Made by a program: the position numbers and the translations under genes. A DNA stretch of 64,000 nt, taken from positions 48,541 through 112,540 of the forward strand of contig JAPUEM010000017.1 of NCBI GenBank assembly GCA_027492575.1, read 5' to 3'. Positions 53,360-61,406 of the stretch are shown here, in pieces. Source of the DNA: Propionicimonas sp. GTDB taxonomy: Bacteria; Actinomycetota; Actinomycetes; Propionibacteriales; Propionibacteriaceae. How positions within the stretch are numbered: the stretch's first letter is position 1; every line of letters starts with the position of its first letter. A model generated the notes under the pieces. That model did no database searches, was not told where the DNA came from, and was given only the letters and a program-made list of their open reading frames with translations.

Positions 53360-53416
53360 CTCGCCCTCCTTCACAGGTACTCGATCTTGCAGTCCTCTGC
53401 GCGCCTCGTGCGCGGC

Positions 53417-53454
53417 CAACGCAATGTCTGGCTACGAGAGCCGGCTGCTCTGAT
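53417..53454 (+). repeat. Right copy of the duplicated gene end (38 bp)
   Basis: Reads NAMSGYESRLL and stop, matching the end of the hypothetical gene at 52291-52328, but has no gene body in front of it. It overlaps the last codons of the leftward membrane-protein gene. It marks the right edge of the DUF4291-antitoxin segment. Confidence 0.7.
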
Positions 53455-55216
53455 CGGCCTCACTTCCTGAGGCGGTCAGCGACTGGCTCAGGCAGGTGGC
53501 CAGGGCGCAGGCCAGCAGAGCGTTGCCGAGGACGGTGGCGCCGAGGGCGTCTCGCGCGTTGGTGTCGAAGGCTCGGGTCGGATCGGCGAAGAGGGCGGTC
53601 AGCACCAGCATCGCCGCGGTCAGCACGAACTGGGAGAGCACCAGCCAGACGCGCGATTCCCGCGGCCATCGGCGACCGCCTGAGTTGGCGAACCCGGAGC
53701 CGGTCAGGAAGCCCCACACCAGGCCGAAGATCAGGGCGCCGCTGCCGGTGAAGATCAGCCCGAGCGGCGAGGACAGCACCCCGGTGTGGTGGAAGACCAG
53801 GACGAGCAGCCCGCCCACGGCGAGTGCCGACAGTCGGCCGACGGTCACCCGACGCCGGACGATCAGCCAGACGTAGGCGCTGCACAGCGCCAGCCCGGTC
53901 AGCACCGGGATCAGTTCCACCAGCGCCTCCTGGAAGTCGGCGCCGAGGGCCACCGGGCTCAGGATGACGGCCGCGCCCAGCAGGAGCTGCGCCGGTCCGC
54001 GGCGTCTGCGGCTCGCCCACCAGGCGGCGCCTGCCAGCATCGCCAGCACCACCGGAATGCGGGAGATCGAGGTGTCGAAGAAGACGAAGGCGTCGTTCAG
54101 CGGACCCTCCAGTCCCCTGGCCCAGTCGCCGATCTCGGGCCGTCCCAGGGCCAGGGAGATCAGTTGGCCGCCGCTGATGGTCAGCCGGGCGATGGTGGAG
54201 ACGACCAGGTTCAGCTGGACCAGCAGCCCGACCAGCAGGGCGGTGCCGAAGACCGCCTCGAGTTCGGCGAGCCCGGACGCCGCCGCACCCCGGCGCCACG
54301 CCAGCCGGTCGAGCGCCCACCAGCCGGCGGCGAAGACCACCAGCGCCCCGGCTCCCGCGCCGAGCGCGGGTAGATCGTGCCCGGCCTGGGCCAGCCCGGC
54401 CACGGCCGCTCCGGCGCCGGCCAGCAGCAGCGCACCGGCGACCACCAGCAACGCGAGGCGTCCCACCCGGGGCGCGGTGGCCGTCACGGTCGACTCGGCC
54501 AGGCCCACCGCGACCTGGGCGGCGCCGATCGCCGAGGCGTAGACCACCGGCAGCACGAAGACGCTGATCATCACCAGCGACTCCCACGAGGCGTAGAGCA
54601 GCGCGCCGTCGCCGGGCAATCCTGGATGCAGCCGTGGGCTGGTGGTCACCACCAGCACCGCCACGGTGAGCGTCCACATCGCCAGCGGCTCCCACCAGGC
54701 CGGAGCCCGGGAGGCGCGCACCGCGAGCAACCCCAACTGCGCCACGAAGAGAGCCGTGACAACGGCGGTCACCCACGTGGCAGCGGGGTCGGCCGTGAGC
54801 GCTTTGAGGGTCAGATCGACGAAGTAGACCGCCGCCACGGCCTGGCCTAGCAGCCGTGCCCACCAGGGAGCGTGCAGCGCCGCGGTCAGCACCAAGGAGA
54901 CGGCGAGCGAGGCGATCGCGAGCGGCAGCCAGATCAGCGCGGCCGGCGCCGAGTCGGCCCGCAGCACACCGGCGTCCAGCTCGAACTGCCCGCGCAGCCA
55001 CGGGGCCGCGGTGACCACGACCAACGAAGCCACCAGCACTCCCAGCAGCAGCCGGACCAGCACCCGGGTGGGCTCCGGCAGGCCGTGGGTTCGCAGCCGG
55101 CCGTCCTCGATGGGGTCGAGCAGACCGCGGCGCACCACCACGCCCAGCCAGCCGCGCGCCCGAGCCGGCCAGGGCTGCGCCACCGGGCGGTCCACAGGTT
55201 CCGCGAGGCCGGTCAT
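53432..55216 (-). CDS. Multi-pass integral membrane protein
   Basis: 594 residues with about twelve or more hydrophobic segments, for example VLVRLLLGVLVASLVVVTAA, LALLVVAGALLLAGAGAAVA and LSALAVGGLLVLVFHHTGVL. A short cytoplasmic N-terminus (MTGLAEPVDRPVAQPWPARA) comes first. No catalytic motif or named family is recognised. The ATG overlaps the TGA of the PQQ-type propeller gene, so the two work together; the propeller protein may be its external partner. The last few codons overlap the duplicated gene end, so its original C-terminus may be altered. Confidence 0.75.
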   Translation of the reverse strand: MTGLAEPVDRPVAQPWPARARGWLGVVVRRGLLDPIEDGRLRTHGLPEPTRVLVRLLLGVLVASLVVVTAAPWLRGQFELDAGVLRADSAPAALIWLPLAIASLAVSLVLTAALHAPWWARLLGQAVAAVYFVDLTLKALTADPAATWVTAVVTALFVAQLGLLAVRASRAPAWWEPLAMWTLTVAVLVVTTSPRLHPGLPGDGALLYASWESLVMISVFVLPVVYASAIGAAQVAVGLAESTVTATAPRVGRLALLVVAGALLLAGAGAAVAGLAQAGHDLPALGAGAGALVVFAAGWWALDRLAWRRGAAASGLAELEAVFGTALLVGLLVQLNLVVSTIARLTISGGQLISLALGRPEIGDWARGLEGPLNDAFVFFDTSISRIPVVLAMLAGAAWWASRRRRGPAQLLLGAAVILSPVALGADFQEALVELIPVLTGLALCSAYVWLIVRRRVTVGRLSALAVGGLLVLVFHHTGVLSSPLGLIFTGSGALIFGLVWGFLTGSGFANSGGRRWPRESRVWLVLSQFVLTAAMLVLTALFADPTRAFDTNARDALGATVLGNALLACALATCLSQSLTASGSEADQSSRLS

Positions 55217-57003
55217 CGCAGCCTCGTCAGGGTGGTCCCGGTGCTGAACAGCCAGCCGTCGGGGGTCTGCGCGCACATGCAGCGGCCGCGGTTGGGATTC
55301 AGCCCGGGGATCGCCCAGGACGCTCTCGTGTCGCGGTCGGCCAGGGCCGCGTCCACCTTGCCCGGACGGAAGGCGAAGAGCACGCTGCCGCGCCCGCGGA
55401 TCGCGCCGACCGCCTCGCCCGTCCACCACAGATCGCCACCTTGGCCGGGTTCGAAGGCCCAGACTCCGAAGCCGGTCGCGAGACCGACCATGGTGTCGGT
55501 CGCCGCCAGGCCCACCGGGGTCGCGCTGGCGAGCGCGACCGCCCACTGCTCGCTGCCATCGGCCACGGCGTGGGCGCGCAGTTGGTCGGAGACGGAGAAG
55601 ACCTGGCCGGCGGTGGCCGCCAGTCGTTCCACCGCCGGACGGGCGCCGTCCAGCCGGGTCTCCCACAGCCTGGCCCCGTCCGCACCCAGCCGGACGAGGG
55701 TGCCGTCGGCTGCCCCGGCCACCACTCCCCCGTTCGCGTCCGGGACGAGCGCCGGCCCGGTCACCTGGTGGGTGCCGATCCGTTCCTGCCAGCGGGGCTT
55801 TCCGGTGCGCAGGTCGACCGCGGTCAGGCGGCCGTCCACGGTCGCGGCGTACAGCAGTACGCCGTCGGCGACCAGCGGCGGGACGACCAGATCGGAGAGC
55901 CCGAGCCGCCACTGCCGGATGCCGTCCGGGCCGTAGCCGACCAGGGCGCGTTCCGAGGTTGCGGCGACGGTCAGATCGCCGGCCGCGGTCAGGGTGCGGA
56001 CGATCCCGCCCGGGTGGGCCACCCAGCGGATGCGCGCGAGCCCACCGTCCGCCCAGGCCGGGTCGACAGCGATCAGGTCGTGGCTGCCCAGTCGTGCGAC
56101 CACCGCCGTTTCGTCGCGCAGCACCACCGGGTCGAGGTAGCTGCTCACGTCCCAGGCGGCCACAGCGCCGAGGGCGGAGTCGGCGGCGACCAGCTTGGCG
56201 CTGCTGACCTGCCAGCCTCCCTCGACCGGGCGGGATTCCACACCGGCGACCTCGCCGAGGAACGGGGTGGCGATGCTGTCGGCGGCGGTGTAGACCGAAG
56301 CGCTGCCGTTACGGTCAGCGACGCTGAACCGGGCGAACCGTCCGTTGCACAGTTCCAGTTCGAGGTCGAGTTCCAGGCCGTCGAGGTCGGAGTGGAGTTC
56401 GGCCTTCCGGCAGCCGTCTGTGGTGCGGGTGACCACCGTGGTGCGGTGGGTGCCAGGGGTGCCGCTGGGCGGGGTGTAGCGTCCGGTAAACTCCTGCTCG
56501 CCCGACGCCGGCAGCGGGACGGGGTCGGTGTAGACCCAGCCCGCCCGCTGCAGCGACACCGCGACCAGGCTCAGGTCGTCCGCGTCGCCGCGCAGCAGGA
56601 CGAACTCGGTGGTCGGCACCAGTTCGCCGGAGGAACCCGCCACCGGTTGCGGATCGGCGAGGGTGAACCCGAGCCGCCACCATTTCGTGCCGGGCAGATC
56701 CGCGGCCGGGACGGTCTCGACGGCGAGCAGCCCCATGCCGCCCAGCCCGCGGATCTGGCGTCCCTGCAGGGCTGCCGTCTCCAACTGCCCCGGGAGTCCG
56801 TTGATCTCCACCGCCTGTACGGCACCGTCGACGGGCAACAGCGCGTCACGCGGCACTCGCGGCGGCTGCAGGGCCACCGCTGTGGTCACCACCCCCAGAC
56901 TGAAGACCGCCACCACCGTCGCCGCCGCCCGCCAGCTCCGGCGGGGACGAGGCTCAGCCTCCGAACGCGGTTCGGCGGGCTGCGCGTCCTCGTCCTGCGT
57001 CAC
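55213..57003 (-). CDS. Membrane-anchored PQQ-type beta-propeller protein
   Basis: 596 residues. A cytoplasmic Glu/Arg-rich start is followed by one membrane helix (AAATVVAVFSLGVVTTAVAL). The outer part has an N-terminal domain of about 250 residues with a CRKAELHS..LCNGRF cysteine pair, then a PQQ-like propeller with repeats such as LLYAATVDGRLTAVDLRTGK, GGVVAGAADGTLVRLGADGA and VFSVSDQLRAHAVADGSEQW. It probably serves as a scaffold or ligand binder. I chose the GTG at 57003 because GGAGG stands just before it. It is coupled by ATGA to the membrane-protein gene. Confidence 0.8.
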   Translation of the reverse strand: MTQDEDAQPAEPRSEAEPRPRRSWRAAATVVAVFSLGVVTTAVALQPPRVPRDALLPVDGAVQAVEINGLPGQLETAALQGRQIRGLGGMGLLAVETVPAADLPGTKWWRLGFTLADPQPVAGSSGELVPTTEFVLLRGDADDLSLVAVSLQRAGWVYTDPVPLPASGEQEFTGRYTPPSGTPGTHRTTVVTRTTDGCRKAELHSDLDGLELDLELELCNGRFARFSVADRNGSASVYTAADSIATPFLGEVAGVESRPVEGGWQVSSAKLVAADSALGAVAAWDVSSYLDPVVLRDETAVVARLGSHDLIAVDPAWADGGLARIRWVAHPGGIVRTLTAAGDLTVAATSERALVGYGPDGIRQWRLGLSDLVVPPLVADGVLLYAATVDGRLTAVDLRTGKPRWQERIGTHQVTGPALVPDANGGVVAGAADGTLVRLGADGARLWETRLDGARPAVERLAATAGQVFSVSDQLRAHAVADGSEQWAVALASATPVGLAATDTMVGLATGFGVWAFEPGQGGDLWWTGEAVGAIRGRGSVLFAFRPGKVDAALADRDTRASWAIPGLNPNRGRCMCAQTPDGWLFSTGTTLTRLR

Positions 57004-57092
57004 GCGTCCTCCGTCCACCAACCGCCAAGTCCGACGACTGTACCCACGCCCCAGCTCAACCGGAACCTCCGCTGGATCGGAGGCTCCGCTGT

Positions 57093-57148
57093 CGAACGTA
57101 GCGATCTTTCGGCTTCCTGTCGGTTAAGCCGAAGAATCGCTACGTTCG
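57093..57148 (+). repeat. Palindromic repeat family P, copy 1
   Basis: Arms CGAACGTAGCGATCTTTCGG-CTT and AAG-CCGAAGAATCGCTACGTTCG pair with two mismatches around a ten-base loop (CCTGTCGGTT). It lies upstream of the DUF559 gene. Copy 2 (58246-58304) is in the opposite orientation and copy 3 is at 60425-60480. The stretch 57004-57294 holds no other feature. Confidence 0.85.
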
Positions 57149-57294
57149 AGGTCGGGACAGTCCGTCGACAGGTGTTGTCTGAGTGTTGTCGGTTGGTGGA
57201 GACGGCATTCCCCATACCGGCCACGGAGTGATCGACTGGGCGAATGCCCCGACGACCTCCGCCCATTCCGAGCGGACTCTCAACGAAGGCCTCC

Positions 57295-58227
57295 ATGCAG
57301 GAAGGCTTGGTGTCGCTACGGCAGTGCCTTCAGTTCGGGCTGACCGGTCAGCAGGCCACCGAGGCCGTCAACCGCGGCGGCTGGGGGCGGGTAGCCCGGG
57401 GCGTCTATGACCTGTCTCGCGTCGTCCCGTTGATCGACCGACACGAGATCGACCGGAGCCGGCGCCGGACGGCACTCCTGGGAGCGCTGGCCCATCCGGG
57501 CGCGGTCATCACTGGAGTGTGCGCGCTGGTCTTGTACGACCTCCAGGGAGCGCCCCCATCCATCAACGCTGAGGTGACATTTCCAGACGGCGCTCCCCGC
57601 CGAGCAAGTGCTCGCGTCCGCGTGCGCCGCGTCCCTCTCGAACAGTGGGTGGCCGTCGGAGACATCGCCCTGGCCACGGTGACGGACGCGTTCGCCCAAG
57701 CCGTGCCGACACTCGAACGCCGGCACGCGGTCGCCCTAATGGATTCAGCACGTCATCAGGGAAGGCTCTCCGCGACTGAGCTTCAGGAGGCGCATGCTCG
57801 CGCTGGCGCCCGTCGGAGAGTTGGCCGCACTCACGCGTGGTGGGACGAATCTGACCCACGCGCCGAGTCACCTGCGGAGACCTGGGCGAGGCTGACCTGC
57901 AATGATGCTGGCATCCCACCTGACGCGCTGCAGCTCCGCATCGTCAGCCCGGCCGGGCGTCTGCTCGCGCGCACCGACCTGGCGTGGCGGCTCCCGGACG
58001 GCCGGTGGCTGCTCGTGGAGATCGACGGCCGCGAGGCACATGACGCTCCCGCTGCGCTCTTCCGTGATCGGACACGCCAGAACAGGATCATGACCGACCG
58101 CACGCTGATCCGCCGCTTCTCTGGCCAGGAAGCCTGGGACGGAACGCTGGCCACCGAGCTGTCGAGTTTGCTCAGCGCCGCCGGCTGGCTCCCGTGTCTC
58201 CCCTGTCGCCAACTGCTCCAGCTCTGA
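57295..58227 (+). CDS. AbiEi-like N-terminus plus DUF559/Vsr-like nuclease domain
   Basis: 310 residues. The N-terminal third resembles the AbiEi antitoxin-like winged-helix module common in actinobacteria (CLQFGLTGQQATEAVNRGGW, RVARGVYDLS, GVCALVLYDLQG). The C-terminal part resembles a DUF559/very-short-patch-repair-type nuclease: AETWARLTCNDAGIPP, RLLARTDLAWRLPDGRWLLV, then EIDGREAH and RDRTRQNRIMTDRTLIRRFS, with the Asp..Glu of a PD-(D/E)XK fold. The role is unknown (defence or mobile DNA suggested). I chose the ATG at MQEGLVSLRQ; 57244 is an alternative. It sits between inverted copies of a palindromic repeat. Confidence 0.75.
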   Translation: MQEGLVSLRQCLQFGLTGQQATEAVNRGGWGRVARGVYDLSRVVPLIDRHEIDRSRRRTALLGALAHPGAVITGVCALVLYDLQGAPPSINAEVTFPDGAPRRASARVRVRRVPLEQWVAVGDIALATVTDAFAQAVPTLERRHAVALMDSARHQGRLSATELQEAHARAGARRRVGRTHAWWDESDPRAESPAETWARLTCNDAGIPPDALQLRIVSPAGRLLARTDLAWRLPDGRWLLVEIDGREAHDAPAALFRDRTRQNRIMTDRTLIRRFSGQEAWDGTLATELSSLLSAAGWLPCLPCRQLLQL

Positions 58228-58245
58228 TCGGCCGGTGCGACTGCC

Positions 58246-58304
58246 CCGAACGTAGCGATTCTTCGGCTAAACCGACCAGGAAGCCGAAGAATCGCTACGT
58301 TCGG
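58246..58304 (-). repeat. Palindromic repeat family P, copy 2 (inverted relative to copy 1)
   Basis: CCGAACGTAGCGATTCTTCG and its reverse complement form near-perfect arms of about 24 bases around a short loop. On the minus strand the loop reads like that of copy 1 (CTTCCTGGTCGGTTTAG). It lies 18 bases after the DUF559 stop and codes the last residues of the truncated NUDIX gene. Confidence 0.85.
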
Positions 58305-58545
58305 CGGTCAACTCGCCCGTCATGTCGTAGCTCGCGGTGCCGAGGCAGCGCACCACGGAAGCCGTCAGACCCGTCTCCTCAAAGACCTCGCGGACGGCCG
58401 CGTGCTCTGGTCCTTCGCCAGGTTCGATGCTGCCGGCCGGAACCTGCACACCGGCCAGCTGCAGCGGCACGTCGTCATGAGTGAACACGAGCAGGTGATC
58501 GTCGTGCACGACATAGCAGACGACCTTCTGAGTGTGGGTCTTCAC
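58267..58545 (-). pseudogene. 3'-truncated NUDIX hydrolase gene
   Basis: 92 residues. It begins as a normal NUDIX protein (VVCYVVHDDHLLVFTHDDVP) with an intact NUDIX box: GSIEPGEGPEHAAVREVFEE then TGL. After RCLGTASYDMTGEL the frame runs into the palindromic repeat and ends ERSDSSASWSV. NUDIX domains normally need about 40 more residues, so the C-terminal strands and helix are missing. It starts with GTG preceded by TACCCT, possibly leaderless. It may still be translated but is unlikely to fold normally. Confidence 0.75.
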
Positions 58546-58640
58546 GGCGCGAGGGTACCGCGTTGCGCTGTGGGCGTACGGCCGGACGAATCGTGCGGTG
58601 GCGCGTATAGATTGGCCGGGCAGACGTACAAGGAGGCATG

Positions 58641-58865
58641 GTGGAGATCAAGGTCGGGATTCAGCACGTGGCACGCGAGATCGCGGTGGAGACCGAGGAG
58701 ACCGCGGCGGAGGTCGAAAAGAACCTGCTGAAGGCGCTGGCCGACGACACCATCCTCACGCTCACCGACGCCAAGGGTCGCCGAGTGCTCATCCCGGTCG
58801 ACAAGATCGCCTATGTCGACCTCGGGCAGGAGCACGTCCGGCCGGTCGGGTTCGGCACGCTGTAG
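58641..58865 (+). CDS. DUF3107 family protein
   Basis: 74-residue actinobacterial DUF3107 protein (EIKVGIQHVAREIAVETEET, RRVLIPVDKIAYVDLGQEH); function unknown. I chose the GTG at 58641 because AGGAGG (58631-58636) is only one base from the ATG at 58638, and the usual family start is MEIKxGIQ. TATAGATT at 58606-58613 is a likely -10. It is regularly found just upstream of a DEAD-box helicase gene, as here. Confidence 0.9.
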   Translation: MEIKVGIQHVAREIAVETEETAAEVEKNLLKALADDTILTLTDAKGRRVLIPVDKIAYVDLGQEHVRPVGFGTL

Positions 58866-58878
58866 CCGCGTCCACTAG

Positions 58879-58987
58879 GATGGGCGGGTACGCAACACCT
58901 GCGTCCCCGCTGTGGCTGCCTTTCGCGCTGCTGGCGGGTTACCTGAACAGCGCCAACCCGCTGCATGACGAAGAGGCAAGACCCTGA
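58879..58987 (+). other. Leader ORF before the DEAD-box helicase gene (35 codons)
   Basis: The frame begins MGGYATPASPLWLPFALLAG and continues YLNSANPLHDEEARP, ending with a TGA that overlaps the helicase CTG start (CTGA). There is no good ribosome-binding site of its own, though TAGGAT (58876-58881) overlaps its first codon. It may be a regulatory leader peptide, or chance; I see no family match. Confidence 0.35.
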
Positions 58988-60411
58988 GCAACGACACCAT
59001 CGATTCCGCACCGGTCGCGGACGAGCAGCACACCTTCGCCGATCTCGGCGTCATCGATCCGATCTCCGCCGCGCTGGCCGAGGTCGGTATCACGCACCCC
59101 TTCCCGATCCAGAGCCTGTCGATCCCGATCGCGCTGGCCGGCACCGACATGATCGGCCAGGCCCGCACCGGCACCGGCAAGACGCTGGCCTTCGGCATCA
59201 GCCTGTTGCAGCGCATCCTCGTCGCCGGCGACGAGGGCTACGACGACATGCCCGCCAAGGATCTGCCGCAGGCCCTGGTCATGACCCCCACCCGTGAGTT
59301 GGCCGTGCAGGTCGCCCGTGACCTCGAGGTCGCCTCGACCGTCCGCAAGGCCCGGGTGCTCACCGTCTACGGCGGCGTCGGCTACGAACCCCAGCTCGAG
59401 GCCCTGGCCGAGGGCGTCGATGTGGTCGTCGGCACCCCGGGCCGGCTGCTCGACCTGATGCAGCGCCGCAACCTCAACCTCGCCCACGTCAAGGTGCTGG
59501 TGCTCGACGAGGCCGACGAGATGCTCGACCTCGGCTTCCTGCCCGATGTCGAGCGGCTGATCTCCAAGACCCCCAAGTCGCGGCAGACCCTGCTCTTCTC
59601 GGCCACCATGCCGTCGGCCATCGTCGCGCTGGCCCGGATGCACCTCAACCAGCCGGTGAACGTCCGCGCCGAGAGCCACGACGCCCAGATGACGGTGCCG
59701 GACACCACCCAGTTCGTCTACCAGGCGCACGATCTGGACAAGCCCGAGATCGTCGGACGCGCGCTGCAGGCCGAGGGCCGTGGCCGCACCATGATCTTCA
59801 CCCGCACCAAGCGGGCCGCTCAGCGGCTCTCCGACGAACTGGTCGACCGGGGCTTCCAGGCGACCTCCATCCACGGCGACCTCAGCCAGGTGATGCGCGA
59901 GAAGGCGTTGAAGAAGTTCCGCGAGGGCAAGGTCGACGTGCTGGTCGCCACCGATGTGGCCGCCCGCGGCATCGACATCACCGACGTCACCCACGTGATC
60001 AACTACGAGTGCCCCGATTCGGAGATGACCTACGTCCACCGGATCGGGCGGACGGGCCGCGCCGGCGCCAGCGGCATCGCGATCACCCTGGTCGACTGGG
60101 CCGACATCACCCGCTGGAAGGTGATCAACAAGGCCCTCGAGTTGCCGTTCTCCGAGATCGAGGAGACCTACTCCACCTCCCCGCACCTTTTCGAGGACCT
60201 CGGCATCGCCGCGGGCACCCGGGGACGTCTGAAGGAAGCCGAGCCCAAGCCGCCGCGCGAGCCGCGGGAACGCCGTGACCGCGGCCCCCGTTCGGAGAAG
60301 CCGAGCGACGGCGAGCAGCGCGAGGCGCGTCCGCGCCGCAACCGCAGCCGGCAGCGCACCCGCAACGGCCGACCGGTCGAGCGCACCCCTGAGGCAGCCT
60401 CCGCCGAGTAG
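58984..60411 (+). CDS. DEAD-box RNA helicase, apparent CTG start
   Basis: 475 residues. Motifs in order: Q motif THPFPIQ, ARTGTGKTLAFG, PTRELAVQ, GTPGRLLDL, VLDEADEMLDLGF, LFSATMP, TMIFTRTKRAAQ, VLVATDVAARGIDI and HRIGRTGRAG. The C-terminus is Arg/Pro-rich (PREPRERRDRGPRSEKPSDG) for RNA binding. No ATG exists between the in-frame TGA at 58966 and the conserved start region, and the Q motif lies before the first internal ATG (59149). The only usable start is the CTG of LSNDTIDSAP, with AGAGG eight bases upstream and CTGA coupling to the leader ORF. Confidence 0.9.
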   Translation: MSNDTIDSAPVADEQHTFADLGVIDPISAALAEVGITHPFPIQSLSIPIALAGTDMIGQARTGTGKTLAFGISLLQRILVAGDEGYDDMPAKDLPQALVMTPTRELAVQVARDLEVASTVRKARVLTVYGGVGYEPQLEALAEGVDVVVGTPGRLLDLMQRRNLNLAHVKVLVLDEADEMLDLGFLPDVERLISKTPKSRQTLLFSATMPSAIVALARMHLNQPVNVRAESHDAQMTVPDTTQFVYQAHDLDKPEIVGRALQAEGRGRTMIFTRTKRAAQRLSDELVDRGFQATSIHGDLSQVMREKALKKFREGKVDVLVATDVAARGIDITDVTHVINYECPDSEMTYVHRIGRTGRAGASGIAITLVDWADITRWKVINKALELPFSEIEETYSTSPHLFEDLGIAAGTRGRLKEAEPKPPREPRERRDRGPRSEKPSDGEQREARPRRNRSRQRTRNGRPVERTPEAASAE

Positions 60412-60424
60412 GCCTCCTCCGCAT

Positions 60425-60480
60425 CCAACGCAGCGATTGCTCGGCTTCCTGATCGGGAAGCCGAGCAATCGTCACATTGG
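60425..60480. repeat. Palindromic repeat family P, copy 3, between convergent genes
   Basis: CCAACGCAGCGATTGCTCGG-CTT and AAGCCGAGCAATCGTCACAT-TGG pair with a few mismatches around CCTGATCGGG. It lies 14 bases after the helicase stop and 24 bases before the end of the KDPG aldolase gene, a natural bidirectional terminator position. It diverges from copies 1 and 2 in compensating positions (TTCTTCGG/CCGAAGAA to TTGCTCGG/CCGAGCAA). Confidence 0.85.
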
Positions 60481-60503
60481 ACGGCGGCTGGACGCCGCGC
60501 CGG

Positions 60504-61133
60504 TCAGCAAAGGGACGCGACCAGGGCCACCGCTTCGGCGGTGAGTTGCTGGACGGCGGCGAAGTGGCCCGCGCGGATGGACGCCGGGGGCACCATCCAC
60601 GAGCCGCCGACGGCCGTCACCGCAGGCACCGAGAGGTACTCGGCCAGGTTGTCGACGCTCACCCCGCCGGTGGGGACGAACTTCAGCCCGCCGAACGGGG
60701 CCGAAAGCGCCCGCAGCGCGGCCGGGCCGCCGTAGGTGCCGGCCGGGAAGAACTTCACCGTGTCGAGGCCAAGCTCCAGGGCGGCCTGGATCTCGGTCGG
60801 CGTGACCGCGCCGGGCAGCACCGCCAGGCCATGCTCCTGCGCGCGCCGGACGACGGCGACGCTGGTGCCTGGGGAGACGATATAGGTGGCACCGGCTTCG
60901 GCCGCGAGGTCGACCTGGGTGGGGGTCAGCACCGTCCCGGCGCCGACGATCATGTCGCCGCGAGCGGCCATCGTCCGAATCGACTCCTGGGCGGCAGCCG
61001 TCCGGAAGGTGATCTCCGCAACAGGCAGACCGCCGGCCACCAGCGCCTCGGCCAGCGGGGCTGCGTCCGCCGCGTCATCGAGCACCACGACGGGGACGAT
61101 GCCATGGGTGGAGAGAGTGTCGAGCACGCTCAC
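60504..61133 (-). CDS. eda: KDPG/KHG aldolase
   Basis: 209-residue bifunctional 4-hydroxy-2-oxoglutarate / 2-dehydro-3-deoxy-phosphogluconate aldolase, a class I enzyme of the Entner-Doudoroff and uronate pathways. The general-base Glu is in VAEITFRT, the phosphate-site segment is VGAGTVLTPTQV, the Schiff-base Lys is in DTVKFFPAG, and PTGGVSVDNLAEYL closes the barrel. I chose the GTG at 61133 (AGGAGG upstream). No other sugar-acid gene is nearby, so its substrate range cannot be judged from context. Confidence 0.92.
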   Translation of the reverse strand: MSVLDTLSTHGIVPVVVLDDAADAAPLAEALVAGGLPVAEITFRTAAAQESIRTMAARGDMIVGAGTVLTPTQVDLAAEAGATYIVSPGTSVAVVRRAQEHGLAVLPGAVTPTEIQAALELGLDTVKFFPAGTYGGPAALRALSAPFGGLKFVPTGGVSVDNLAEYLSVPAVTAVGGSWMVPPASIRAGHFAAVQQLTAEAVALVASLC

Positions 61134-61254
61134 GGGTGAACCTCCTGGTGACCTCGAACGGCCCCACGACCGCCGGAGCACCAGCTTTTCACATTCAACT
61201 CGGCCGCACGCTCGTTCCCGACCGGATGTCGCTGTCGCCGCGGCTACCTCTTCG

Positions 61255-61392
61255 GTCATTCCCGCGAAGGCGGGAATCTCGAAGCCGCGACTTCTTCCAC
61301 GTGAGATCCCCGCCTTCGCGGGGATGACGGAGAAAGTGGCGGGATAGCGGAGACGGTCGAGGGGTGGCGGAGAAAGTGGCGGGATAACGGAG
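61255..61392. repeat. Inverted REP pair and a short tandem repeat
   Basis: GTCATTCCCGCGAAGGCGGG (61255-61278 with AATC) faces the inverted copy GATCCCCGCCTTCGCGGGGA (61305-61328 with TGAC). Downstream, CGGAGAAAGTGGCGGGATA occurs twice (about 61328 and 61367), each followed by CGGAG. The stretch 61134-61406 holds no gene; the pair may end trpS transcription. Confidence 0.75.
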
Positions 61393-61406
61393 AGAAAAGT
61401 GGGGTC

